NCBI GenBank assembly: GCA_022616555.1
Contig: JAKEEG010000084.1
Location: 1-33,298 of the forward strand
From: Ignavibacteriota bacterium
GTDB lineage: Bacteria > Bacteroidota > Ignavibacteria > UBA10030
Direction: 5' to 3'
DNA length: 33,298 nucleotides
Part shown: piece after piece, positions 1 through 7,723 of the stretch
Layout: every line of letters begins with the position of its first letter
Position numbering within the stretch: position 1 is the first letter of the stretch
The notes under the pieces: generated by a model
Told to the model about the DNA's origin: nothing
Databases searched by the model: none
What the model saw: the letters and a program-made list of their open reading frames with translations, nothing else
Translations under genes and position numbers: made by a program

Positions 1-375
1 GAGCTTTGGTACGCCCGCGCAGACGCGGAATACAATCTCGGCAGAATACGAGAAAGCCTCGAGAGTTACCGCATGGTGCTGCGGCTCGACGCGAAGAATG
101 CCGAGGCGTGGCTCGACTATGGCGAGACTTTGTACGAACTTGGCGAGCTCTCCGAAGCCCAGAGCGCCTTGGAGCAATCCCTCACACTCAGCCCAGACTT
201 CGCTGCGGCGCATTACACGCTCGGCAAGACATTATTTTCACTCGGGCGCATCGAACAGTCGCTCAAGACATTTCATCGGGCTTTTGAGATTCACCCCGAC
301 TTGAAGACAGTATTCCGAGAAGAGTACCCCGAGCTGAAAAACTCCCGCGACTTCGCTAAGCTGCTGAAGAAATAG
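1..375 (+). CDS. TPR-repeat protein, C-terminal part (5' end outside window)
   Basis: Reading frame 1 is open from the first base to the TAA at 373-375 and gives 124 residues, so the gene begins upstream of the window. It shows about three tetratricopeptide repeats, with the usual Gly/Ala/Tyr/Leu spacing and Pro at repeat ends (for example AEAWLDYGETLYELGELSEA and AAAHYTLGKTLFSLGRIEQS). The last 25 residues are charged (FREEYPELKNSRDFAKLLKK). TPRs are protein-protein interaction scaffolds; no enzymatic domain is visible in this fragment. The first in-frame ATG, at 73, falls inside a repeat and is not the true start. Confidence 0.85.
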   Translation, partial: ELWYARADAEYNLGRIRESLESYRMVLRLDAKNAEAWLDYGETLYELGELSEAQSALEQSLTLSPDFAAAHYTLGKTLFSLGRIEQSLKTFHRAFEIHPDLKTVFREEYPELKNSRDFAKLLKK

Positions 376-416
376 CTTCTTTCCTTTTATACTATTCCGT
401 ATTTTGTTCATACTCT

Positions 417-473
417 GGCTCCTAAGCTTGCTTGGGAGCCAACCCTTTCGTTCTCAAGCAGAGCTTGGGAGCG
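417..473. repeat. Two adjacent palindromes upstream of aroE
   Basis: Hairpin 1 has arms GGCTCCTAAGC (417-427) and GCTTGGGAGCC (430-440) with a 2-base gap. Hairpin 2 has arms CGTTCTCAAGC (449-459) and GCTTGGGAGCG (463-473) with a 3-base loop. The two share the AAGC/GCTTGGGAG core, so they look like two copies of one repeat unit. There is no T-run after either. They lie where an upstream extension of the aroE frame (ATG at 404) would be, which argues that the extension is not coding. Confidence 0.7.
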
Positions 474-496
474 AGAATATCAACAACACAGCCCAT

Positions 497-1339
497 ATGT
501 TTTACGCCATCATCGGCAAGCCGATACAACATACGCGTTCACCGCTCATGCAGAATACCGCTCTTCGGGCAGTCGGGCTGACGCACGAATACCGCGCGGT
601 TGAAATCGACCCGGCATATCTCGAGCGCGATGTGCGTAAGTTGGTGACCGACGGCTGCGCTGGCTTTAATGTGACAATTCCCCACAAGCAAGCTGTGATT
701 CCGCTTCTCAGTGCAATCGACCCCGAAGCGAAAGCCATTGGCGCAGTCAATACCGTTATCGTTAAAAATGGCTCGCTCCGTGGTTATAATACAGATATAG
801 ACGGCTTCCGCTCATCACTGTTACCGCACAAAGAACAGATCCGCGGGAAGCACGCACTCCTTATCGGAGCCGGTGGTGCCGCTCGGACTGCGGTCTATTC
901 CCTGGTAAATGACTTTCATCTTACGCATCTCACAATCGCAGCGCGTACACCCGATAAAGCTCGCGTCCTTGCAAATACATTCTCGGAACGCGTGCCGATT
1001 TCCGTATGTTCATTTGAAGAGGCGGAGTTGCTCCCGGCAGTAAAGCAAGCGGCAGTGATTGTGAATTCAACTCCCATCGGCATGCACCCAAACACCAACG
1101 CATCGCCGCTCCCCGCAACGATGAAGTTCCATAACGAGCAGATTGTCTTTGACTTGATTTACACGCCTTTGCAGACTACATTATTACTCCGCGCTTCCGC
1201 CAACGGGGCAACCACCGTTAACGGACTGGAGATGCTCATCCAACAGGGCGCGCGGGCATTTGAGCTGTTTACCGGCAAACAGATGCCTATAGACATAGTA
1301 AAAGAAGCTGTGCTGAAATCATTATCACAAAGTAGCTGA
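497..1339 (+). CDS. aroE: Shikimate dehydrogenase (NADP-dependent)
   Basis: Reduces 3-dehydroshikimate to shikimate with NADPH in aromatic amino acid synthesis; cytosolic. The 280-residue length is typical. Visible motifs: the substrate-binding SPLMQN near residue 14; NVTIPHK with the catalytic lysine K64; NTDIDGF with the catalytic aspartate D100; the Rossmann glycine loop GAGGAARTA; NSTPIGM; DLIYTPLQT; and the C-terminal NGLEMLIQQGA. Start chosen at ATG 497 because the protein then opens with MFYAIIGKPIQHTRSP, as in the family. The frame stays open back to ATG 404, but that stretch is a palindromic repeat. No strong ribosome site precedes 497. The stop codon runs straight into a heptamer repeat tract. 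Confidence 0.95.
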   Translation: MFYAIIGKPIQHTRSPLMQNTALRAVGLTHEYRAVEIDPAYLERDVRKLVTDGCAGFNVTIPHKQAVIPLLSAIDPEAKAIGAVNTVIVKNGSLRGYNTDIDGFRSSLLPHKEQIRGKHALLIGAGGAARTAVYSLVNDFHLTHLTIAARTPDKARVLANTFSERVPISVCSFEEAELLPAVKQAAVIVNSTPIGMHPNTNASPLPATMKFHNEQIVFDLIYTPLQTTLLLRASANGATTVNGLEMLIQQGARAFELFTGKQMPIDIVKEAVLKSLSQSS

Positions 1340-1366
1340 GTACCAAGTAGAAAGTAATAAGTAGAG
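1331..1366. repeat. Heptamer-period tract, AGTAG type
   Basis: AGTAN units begin at 1339, 1346, 1353 and 1360, exactly 7 bases apart, with a further AGTAG at 1331 inside the last codons of aroE. The two or so bases between the cores vary. The same unit type recurs at 12223-12250. Confidence 0.7.
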
Positions 1367-1380
1367 ACCTCTGAAAAACT

Positions 1381-1467
1381 ATTTCTCGCAAAGACGCTAA
1401 GGACGCTAAGGCTTGTTTTAATTGGATTTTGCATCTTTGCGGACTCCGCGAGCTTTGCGAGAGAAAT
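1381..1467. repeat. Dispersed inverted repeat with GACGCTAAG direct units
   Basis: Outer arms ATTTCTCGCAAAG (1381-1393) and CTTTGCGAGAGAAAT (1453-1467) are complementary apart from a two-base insertion. Just inside the left arm is a direct repeat of GACGCTAAG. The layout matches a class of intergenic repeats I associate with many bacterial genomes (Ctcgcaaagacgc-type); it encodes nothing recognisable. Confidence 0.65.
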
Positions 1468-1501
1468 GTTTTGTAAATTTATCAGGAGTCTCAGGTAGTA
1501 T

Positions 1502-1536
1502 AACTCGAAACTGGAAACTCGTAACTCGGAACTCTT
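1502..1536. repeat. Heptamer tandem tract, AACTCGN x5
   Basis: Five contiguous 7-base units: AACTCGA, AACTGGA, AACTCGT, AACTCGG, AACTCTT. The first four bases are constant and the last positions vary. The tract ends 3 bases before the probable larE start codon, so it occupies the place of a ribosome binding site. Confidence 0.85.
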
Positions 1537-1539
1537 AAT

Positions 1540-2391
1540 TTGTTAAACAACGACCTACACATAAAGTATTTAAGCTTACAGTCGATTCTCCGCGAGATGG
1601 GCAGCGCCGCTATAGGGTTCTCCGGCGGCATTGACAGCACACTCCTCGTGCGCGCGGCTACGGACGTGCTCGGCGATAACGCGCTTGCCGTCATCGGCCG
1701 CTCGGAGACATATCCCACACGCGAGTTCGAAGAAGCCATCGCGCTGGCGGAAAGCTTCGGCTCGCGCTACCGTGTCGTCAACACAGAAGAAACCGATGAC
1801 CTGAAATTCAAAGAGAATCCCCCGGACCGCTGCTACTTCTGCAAGAACGAGCTCTTCGGCAAGCTTGGCGGCATCGCGCAGGAAGAAGGCATTCGCTGGA
1901 TTGCGGACGGCACGATTACCGACGACCTTGGCGATTTCCGCCCAGGCATGCGCGCTAAATCCGAAAACAACGTGCGCTCACCGTTGCTCGAAGCCGGGCT
2001 CTCGAAAGACGACGTCCGCCTCATCGCTCAACATTTGAATATCCCGACGTGGGACAAGCCATCGTTCGCTTGCCTCGCGTCCCGCTTCCCGTATGGATTT
2101 GGCATTACCAAGGAGAACCTTATGAAAATCGACGCAGCTGAAACATTTTTACGCGACCATGGCTTCCGCTTTTTCCGTGTCCGGCACCACGACGATAAAA
2201 CCGCACGCATCGAGCTTGGTAAACAGGACTTCCACCGCGTGTTCGACGACAACTTCCGGGCAGAATTGGTGGCGCATTTCAAAGGCATCGGCTATCATTA
2301 TGTCACACTGGACTTGCAGGGCTTCCGCTCCGGCAGCATGAATGAAACTTTGACCACAGAGCAAAAAGAAGAGTATCTCAAGGTAAAGTAG
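1540..2391 (+). CDS. larE: ATP-dependent sulfur transferase LarE (PP-loop)
   Basis: In known systems LarE adenylates and then thiolates the pyridinium dicarboxylate precursor of the nickel-pincer cofactor (lactate racemase family). The 283 residues include the PP-loop SGGIDS (28-33), a CxxC in PPDRCYFCK (C98, C101), SPLLEAGLSK, and W-DKPSFACLASRFPYG with C178 at the position of the LarE reaction cysteine. C98, C101 and C178 together resemble the three-cysteine LarE type reported to carry an iron-sulfur cluster rather than the single sacrificial-cysteine type; this is inference. The start is uncertain: TTG 1540 keeps a plausible N-terminal helix, ATG 1597 (residue 20) is the alternative, and neither has a good ribosome site. 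No larA, larB or larC is in the window. Confidence 0.9.
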   Translation: MLNNDLHIKYLSLQSILREMGSAAIGFSGGIDSTLLVRAATDVLGDNALAVIGRSETYPTREFEEAIALAESFGSRYRVVNTEETDDLKFKENPPDRCYFCKNELFGKLGGIAQEEGIRWIADGTITDDLGDFRPGMRAKSENNVRSPLLEAGLSKDDVRLIAQHLNIPTWDKPSFACLASRFPYGFGITKENLMKIDAAETFLRDHGFRFFRVRHHDDKTARIELGKQDFHRVFDDNFRAELVAHFKGIGYHYVTLDLQGFRSGSMNETLTTEQKEEYLKVK

Positions 2392-2418
2392 TCGGCTTTA
2401 TCCTTTCATCGGATTTTT

Positions 2419-2458
2419 ATACTTGCTGTCTCGGGATGGATCGTGACAGCCAAAGTAT
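2419..2458. repeat. Inverted repeat downstream of larE
   Basis: Arms ATACTTGCTGTC (2419-2430) and GACAGC plus AAGTAT (2445-2458) pair with a two-base bulge. No T-run follows, so it is only a weak terminator candidate for larE. Between it and the next gene a poor promoter-like pair, TTGACT (2480) and TAGCTT (2503), is spaced by 17 bases. Confidence 0.4.
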
Positions 2459-2552
2459 GCCACACCCCTCGCTCTGCGCTTGACTTTGCCTTCCCCATTC
2501 TGTAGCTTTGCACCTATCGAAGAACCAATCGTCAAGAATGAGAGGAAGGTAA

Positions 2553-5498
2553 GTGAAGTCGTTCCATTGGTTACTTGCTCTGCTTTTCTTTATCCCGCTT
2601 AGCGCATCTGGCCAAGTACTGCCGTTTCAGATTTATACAACAAGAGACGGACTTATTTCTAATTCAGCAGTTGCACTCCTACAAGACAGCAAAGGCTATC
2701 TTTGGATCGGATCTTATAACGGGTTCAGTATTTTCAACGGCTTCGAGTTCACAAACTACTCAACCTCTGAGGGTTTCCCTTCCGGCCACGTAGGCGCTTT
2801 TGCTGAGAGCAAACAATTCCCCGGCACAATGTGGATAAGCACCATTGGCGGCGGGATAGTACAATTTGCCGACGGAAAATTTCTGCAGTTTAAGCTCGGT
2901 TCGAACGAACAGCACAACCAGGTCGGAGCCCTTATGGAAGACAAGCGGGGCGTCCTCTGGTGCGGGACGAACAACGGCGTGTTCCAATTCAAGAACGGCG
3001 AGTTTACCCAGTTTGCCGCTTCCGATTCGATCGGCTCCGTGTTGCGTATCGAAGGAATAGGCGACAGCCTGATCTGGATCGCTTCGCGCGACCGTGGCGT
3101 GTTTTGCTACGCGGTTAGAGGAAACGACTTCGAGCGTATCAACACAGAACATATCTCTCAAGCCCTTCGCCATCGATCGTTCTTGATTGCCAAAGACTTC
3201 CAGGGAAACCTATGGATCACTGACCATGAACAGAAAATCCTCCAGGTAGTCGGCACCCGTATCGTTCGCATCATTACACTTCCGAACCCTCGATTTGGCT
3301 TTCAAGCATTCTTGCCGGACTGGAAAGGTAATCTCTGGCTTGGCACAGTAAAGGGGCTCTATAAAGTAGTTCCAGACACACCGCAAGTACACATTGTCCA
3401 GTACGGTCTAGAAAACGGCTTGCCAGAAAGCCTCGTACTTCCGGGTCTGGTTGACACAGAAGGCAACCTGTGGATCGAAAGCTTTAGCAAGGGGCTCGTC
3501 AAGCTGACGGACGAAAGCACCGTATCTTTCAAACTCACAGCTTCGCCGTACGTGATGAATAATTCTACAGCACGAGCGGACAGAAACGGCAGATTCTGGG
3601 TCGCTACGCCTGAAGGACTGTGGGAAATTTGGCAAACCACCGAAGGAAGTTGGCGCTCATACATCCACCCAACACCCGACGAGGGCAAATACGGTTTTTA
3701 TAATGCATTGTTCATCGATGCTCAAGGCTACCTTTGGACAAAATTCTGGAAAGGACAACTGCATCGCTATCGCGTTCACACACGTGTCAACCGGCATTCG
3801 CTATTACAACGTGTCACTGAATTTGAGCCGGGCGTTCACTACCCAACAAGTTTGTATAACTGTTTCACAGTCGACCGACATGGGCGCGCGTGGTTTGGAA
3901 TTGAGGACAGGGGCATTGCTATCCTCGACCCAAACCGACAGCAACCGCTGATTCGTTTTCTCAAGCCGGAGGATGGCCTTACAGACTTACGAATACGCGC
4001 CATGGTTGAGAATTCCGATGGGACAATGGTTCTCGGCGGAACGACAGGCGGCGTTTTCATGGTGCCGCTCTCATTACATTCATCAGATTCCATACGTCAA
4101 TATACGACAAAAGACGGTTTACCAACAAATGCCATCAACGCGCTATGGCAAGACCAAGGCGGCACGTTGTGGATCGGTATGCGACGAGGACAAATTGCCA
4201 CTTTGGTCAACGGAATCATTAATCCGAATCCTGAGGACTCGTTCATCCGCAACACAGCCATCTGGGGTTTCGGCGAGACACTAGACGGGAAGCTTTGGGT
4301 TGGGACACAAAAAGGACTCGTTACCCTCGACAAGGAGTCGTGCGCTATCTCCGCACAAAATATTGCATTGATAGGAAGCCCTGTGTACTCATGTGGCGAA
4401 ACAGAAGCCGGCCTTATATGGTTTGTTTCTGACGAGGGGTTTAAAGTCTTCGACCCGAAGCTCGTGAATACGACAGCCACTTCGTCACCCATCCACATCA
4501 CAAAATTCACTGTCGCAGGCAAGAATGTAGAGCACCAGTCAGGGCTTGAATTCCCCGCCGAAGAGAACAACTGCGTTGTTGAATTCGTCGGCATCTCCTA
4601 TCGTTCTGAACGAAATATCAGTTATGAATATAAGCTTGAACCGGCAGACGTTACGTGGAGCGCGCCGACGCGAAACCGTTCAGTGAGCTTCGCGGCCCTC
4701 CAGCCCGGCAGCTACCGATTCTTCGTACGAGCTGTGACTGGCGAAGGGCACGTGAGTACGGAAGCTGCTTCACTTGATTTTACCATCCTCTCCCCGTGGT
4801 GGCAAAGTTGGTGGTTCACGTTGACTGCAGGAATTTTCACTGTGAGTCTCGCAATAACATTCTATCGTTACCGCGTTCGGCGGCTGCTCGAACTTGAGCG
4901 GCTAAGAACCAGTATCGCCACCGACCTCCACGACGACATCGGCTCCACGTTAAGCAGCATTTCGGTATTAAGCGAAATGGCTCGCCGCGACGTATCAAAA
5001 TCCTCGAGCAAAGCAGCCAAACAGTTAGACCGCATCGGTTTGAGTGCCCGCACCATGCTTGACGCGATGGACGACATTGTCTGGACAATCAACCCAGAAA
5101 ACGATTCATTGAACAATGTGACTGCACGACTGCAAGAATTCGCCGTACAAGTATTTGAAGCACGAAAGATTAAATTCAAAGTACAGCTTCAAGAGCGCCC
5201 CACGCTCAAACTCTCGATGGAGAAACGCCGAAATCTCTACCTTATCCTCAAAGAAACGCTCAATAATGTCGTAAGGCATTCCAAGTGCCGCCGCGCCTCA
5301 CTCAAGATGCACGAAGCAGGCGGGATGCTGACTTTTACAGTCTCTGACGATGGCATCGGCTTCGCCTCCTCTGACCACACATTGGGTAATGGATTGACGA
5401 ATATGCGCAAGCGAGCCCAGGTAATTGGGGCGACACTTACGGTCGAATCGAAAAAGCGTAAAGGCACAACGGTATCGCTTGCACTGAAAACCACATAA
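2553..5498 (+). CDS. Membrane sensor histidine kinase with periplasmic beta-propeller and Y_Y_Y domain
   Basis: Probable envelope sensor of 981 residues. Order: signal peptide (1-20, ending SASGQ); about a dozen propeller repeats (LWIGSYNGFSIFNG, LWCGTNNGVFQF, LWIGMRRGQIATL and similar) to about residue 650, which would form one or two periplasmic propellers; a Y_Y_Y domain about 670-740 (SYEYKLEPADVTWSAP, LQPGSYRFFVRA); one membrane helix about 751-771; a HisKA_3 dimerisation helix with phospho-acceptor H793 in ATDLHDDIGSTLSS; and an HATPase domain with the N box LKETLNNVVRHSK, DDGIGF and GNGLTNMRKRA. Start is GTG 2553 behind the strong site AGAGGAAGG at 2541-2549. Partner regulator follows 72 bases downstream. 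Related propeller kinases in Bacteroidota often sense glycans; the ligand here is unknown. Confidence 0.95.
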   Translation: MKSFHWLLALLFFIPLSASGQVLPFQIYTTRDGLISNSAVALLQDSKGYLWIGSYNGFSIFNGFEFTNYSTSEGFPSGHVGAFAESKQFPGTMWISTIGGGIVQFADGKFLQFKLGSNEQHNQVGALMEDKRGVLWCGTNNGVFQFKNGEFTQFAASDSIGSVLRIEGIGDSLIWIASRDRGVFCYAVRGNDFERINTEHISQALRHRSFLIAKDFQGNLWITDHEQKILQVVGTRIVRIITLPNPRFGFQAFLPDWKGNLWLGTVKGLYKVVPDTPQVHIVQYGLENGLPESLVLPGLVDTEGNLWIESFSKGLVKLTDESTVSFKLTASPYVMNNSTARADRNGRFWVATPEGLWEIWQTTEGSWRSYIHPTPDEGKYGFYNALFIDAQGYLWTKFWKGQLHRYRVHTRVNRHSLLQRVTEFEPGVHYPTSLYNCFTVDRHGRAWFGIEDRGIAILDPNRQQPLIRFLKPEDGLTDLRIRAMVENSDGTMVLGGTTGGVFMVPLSLHSSDSIRQYTTKDGLPTNAINALWQDQGGTLWIGMRRGQIATLVNGIINPNPEDSFIRNTAIWGFGETLDGKLWVGTQKGLVTLDKESCAISAQNIALIGSPVYSCGETEAGLIWFVSDEGFKVFDPKLVNTTATSSPIHITKFTVAGKNVEHQSGLEFPAEENNCVVEFVGISYRSERNISYEYKLEPADVTWSAPTRNRSVSFAALQPGSYRFFVRAVTGEGHVSTEAASLDFTILSPWWQSWWFTLTAGIFTVSLAITFYRYRVRRLLELERLRTSIATDLHDDIGSTLSSISVLSEMARRDVSKSSSKAAKQLDRIGLSARTMLDAMDDIVWTINPENDSLNNVTARLQEFAVQVFEARKIKFKVQLQERPTLKLSMEKRRNLYLILKETLNNVVRHSKCRRASLKMHEAGGMLTFTVSDDGIGFASSDHTLGNGLTNMRKRAQVIGATLTVESKKRKGTTVSLALKTT

Positions 5499-5570
5499 CT
5501 ATGCGGTTGTGTTACACACATGAGTGCCGTATCGTGTGCAACAAACCCGCTTGTACGTTACCAGAGAGCA

Positions 5571-6206
5571 ATGAAAATCAAAGTCGCCATTTTTGAAGAC
5601 CATCCCGACCTCCGGGAAGGATTGAAGCAGTTGATTCAAAACACCCCGGGACTCAAATGCGTTGGGGCATGGGATAGTTGCGACTATTTAGTCATTCGGC
5701 TCTTGCAAAACGAACCTCATGTTGTGCTGATGGACATCGGCCTTCCGGGAATTTCCGGCATTGAGGGCGTGCGGCAGCTCAAAGCGCATTTTCCGGCCAT
5801 CGATGTTATCATGCTGACAGTGTACGAAGACGACGCAAAGATCCTTGATTCGATTTGCGCCGGTGCATCAGGATATCTTTTGAAGAAAACACCGCCGGCA
5901 CAAATCTTGGAAGCCATCAAGGAGATTCGCAACGGCGGCGCGCCAATGACGAGCAGCATCGCTCGCAAGGTCCTTGCGCACTTCCAGCACCACTCCCCAA
6001 ATCCGACTGCCGACTACCAATTGTCTGAGCGCGAACAGCAAGTCCTCGCTGACCTGGTGAAAGGCTTCAGTTACAAAATGATAGCTGAGAGCCAGTTCAT
6101 CAGCATCGATACAGTCCGTTCGCACATCAAGAATATTTATTCCAAACTTCAAGTCCATTCGAAGACAGAAGCCGTCGCGAAAGCGCTCAAATCGAAACTT
6201 GTCTGA
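5571..6206 (+). CDS. NarL/FixJ-family response regulator
   Basis: Cytoplasmic DNA-binding regulator of 211 residues. The receiver domain (1 to about 120) has the acidic pair ED (FEDHPDLREG), the phospho-acceptor D55 in VVLMDIGLPG, the Thr of MLTVYEDD and the Lys of GYLLKKTPP. A LuxR-type helix-turn-helix lies at about 150-206 (LSEREQQVLADLVKGFSYKM, IDTVRSHIKNIYSKLQVHSK). Start chosen at ATG 5571, because receivers begin MKIKVAIFEDH; the frame runs back to ATG 5520, but those 17 residues match nothing in the family. HisKA_3 kinases pair with NarL regulators, so the upstream kinase is the natural partner. The gap between them carries a 24-base motif also found at 6670 upstream of the rhodanese gene. 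Confidence 0.95.
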   Translation: MKIKVAIFEDHPDLREGLKQLIQNTPGLKCVGAWDSCDYLVIRLLQNEPHVVLMDIGLPGISGIEGVRQLKAHFPAIDVIMLTVYEDDAKILDSICAGASGYLLKKTPPAQILEAIKEIRNGGAPMTSSIARKVLAHFQHHSPNPTADYQLSEREQQVLADLVKGFSYKMIAESQFISIDTVRSHIKNIYSKLQVHSKTEAVAKALKSKLV

Positions 6207-6212
6207 CAACCT

Positions 6213-6587
6213 ATGGAACATCCACTTCTCCTTACCGCCGCCGCACTCGCTTTTATTGTGGGACTTGCGCATTCAGTTGCCGGCGAGATGTTTATTTTTC
6301 GAAACATTGTCAAAGATCAACTTCCCCCATTGAGAGGGAGCGCTGAGTTCACCTATCGTACACTTCGAGCGGTTTGGCACGTTGCCACTGCCGCCTTCTT
6401 TGGATTCATCGCACTGTTATTGCATCTCGCATTATCCATACAACAAAACTCTCTGGCGGAGTTCGTTCAACTTGTCTCCGCTGTCTCATTCCTCGTCTGC
6501 GCACTCATCATGGCAATCGGCACGAAGGGTAAACATCCGGGCTGGATTGCATTTTTCGTGATAGCCCTGTGTGTCTGGCTAGGGTGA
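6213..6587 (+). CDS. Small four-helix membrane protein, unknown function
   Basis: A 124-residue protein that begins 6 bases after the regulator stop and so is very likely co-transcribed with it. Four hydrophobic segments are seen: about 7-27, 52-74, 81-102 and 108-123. The first loop carries a charged stretch with RNIVKDQLPPLRGS. I do not recognise the family. The close spacing suggests, but does not show, a role with the kinase/regulator pair. Confidence 0.75.
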   Translation: MEHPLLLTAAALAFIVGLAHSVAGEMFIFRNIVKDQLPPLRGSAEFTYRTLRAVWHVATAAFFGFIALLLHLALSIQQNSLAEFVQLVSAVSFLVCALIMAIGTKGKHPGWIAFFVIALCVWLG

Positions 6588-6682
6588 TGCAGGTTTCCCT
6601 TTGCGTGCTTAACCTCTGCGTCCATTTCTAGTCGTTTCCGTCACTATACTAACGCAATTCCCCCTGTTCAAAACCACATATC

Positions 6683-6716
6683 TATGCGATTGTCACTACC
6701 GGCAGACAATCGCATA
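6683..6716. repeat. 12-bp perfect inverted repeat upstream of the rhodanese gene
   Basis: TATGCGATTGTC (6683-6694) and GACAATCGCATA (6705-6716) are exactly complementary, with the 10-base loop ACTACCGGCA. Eleven bases after the right arm is a run of six T. It could be a terminator for the kinase operon or a regulatory site for the gene at 6758. The left arm belongs to the motif shared with 5487-5510, and the loop plus right arm shares CTACCGGCAGACA with the small palindrome at 15048-15067. Confidence 0.6.
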
Positions 6717-6757
6717 TTACTGGGCATTTTTTCCACTTATCATTTTCTGGAGGTTGT

Positions 6758-7660
6758 ATGAAACGTTTAATCACAGTACTAAGCTGCGTTATACTTTTGA
6801 CGGCGGCAGCATCGAGCCAGAGTGCAAAGCTTATCTCGACAGACCACCTCGCTGCTATGATGAAGGAGAAAACCGTCAGCGTCGTCGATATGCGCTCGGA
6901 CATCGCCACGTATTTAAAAGGCCATGTTCCCGGCGCGGTGTACCTGCACTACGAAACACTGCGCCTTGCTGGCAACGGCGTGCCCGCCGACTTGATGACG
7001 GGCGAGGCTTATGCCGCATTGTTTTCGCGGCTTGGGTTTCGAATGGATCAACCGGTTGTGATCTACAGCGCCGGCGAAGCCAATAACTTCTACGCAACAT
7101 TCCTTGTGTGGATCCTCGACGGCTTCGGCCACCAGCATACGTTCCTGCTGGATGGCGGATATGAAAAATGGGCAAAGGACAACCACACCATCGAGAAAAA
7201 ATACCCAAAAGTGCGCGCAACAAACTTTCCCGCTAAACCATTCGAGCTGAAAATCGTTCGCCTCGACGCGGTGAAAAAAGCGATGGAGTCCAAGAGCGCG
7301 CTGCTTGTCGATGCGCGGCCTACGCCGCAGTTTGAGGGCAAGGAAGGCTTGCAGATGCGGCTCGGCAGAATCCCGGGCGCCATCAGTCACCCGTGGTCCA
7401 GCGACCTCAAACAAACGGAAACCGGAAAAGTCTTCAAATCCATTGCAGACTTGCAGGCGTCCTACGAGCAACAAGGCATAACCAAAGACAAGCACATCCT
7501 GGCATACTGCAATACAGGCACTGAGGCTTCGCATTTGTATTTCGCATTGCATACGCTGCTGGGGTACAAGCATGTTAAAGTGTACGTGCCGTCTTACACC
7601 GAATGGTCTGAGCGCGAAGAGCTGCCAATCGAAACCGGGCCGGCAGTAAAAGCCAATTAA
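6758..7660 (+). CDS. Exported tandem-rhodanese sulfurtransferase
   Basis: A 300-residue thiosulfate/3-mercaptopyruvate sulfurtransferase-like protein. An N-terminal signal peptide (1-20, LLTAAASSQS) points to the periplasm. Domain 1 (about 24-150) has VVDMRSDIATYLKGHVPGAVYL but has Ser104 where an active rhodanese loop would have Cys (IYSAGEANN). Domain 2 (about 165-285) has VDARPTPQFEG, RIPGAI and the loop YCNTGTEASH with C251, so it carries the active site, as is normal for tandem rhodaneses. The start at ATG 6758 has the site GGAGG 8 bases upstream. A single transcription unit is likely, since a long inverted repeat lies upstream. Confidence 0.92.
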   Translation: MKRLITVLSCVILLTAAASSQSAKLISTDHLAAMMKEKTVSVVDMRSDIATYLKGHVPGAVYLHYETLRLAGNGVPADLMTGEAYAALFSRLGFRMDQPVVIYSAGEANNFYATFLVWILDGFGHQHTFLLDGGYEKWAKDNHTIEKKYPKVRATNFPAKPFELKIVRLDAVKKAMESKSALLVDARPTPQFEGKEGLQMRLGRIPGAISHPWSSDLKQTETGKVFKSIADLQASYEQQGITKDKHILAYCNTGTEASHLYFALHTLLGYKHVKVYVPSYTEWSEREELPIETGPAVKAN

Positions 7661-7723
7661 GTGCTTTTGCGTCTTCGCAGCTGAGTTTTTTATTGAATAC
7701 ATGGAGTTCACAGGGGGACAACC

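Noticed and set aside
404-496. 31-residue N-terminal extension of AroE from ATG 404
   Set aside because: The segment is two palindromes in a row, and the family starts at MFYAIIGKP (497).
5520-5570. 17-residue extension of the response regulator from ATG 5520
   Set aside because: Receivers begin at the MKIKVAIFEDH strand; the extension shows no family likeness.
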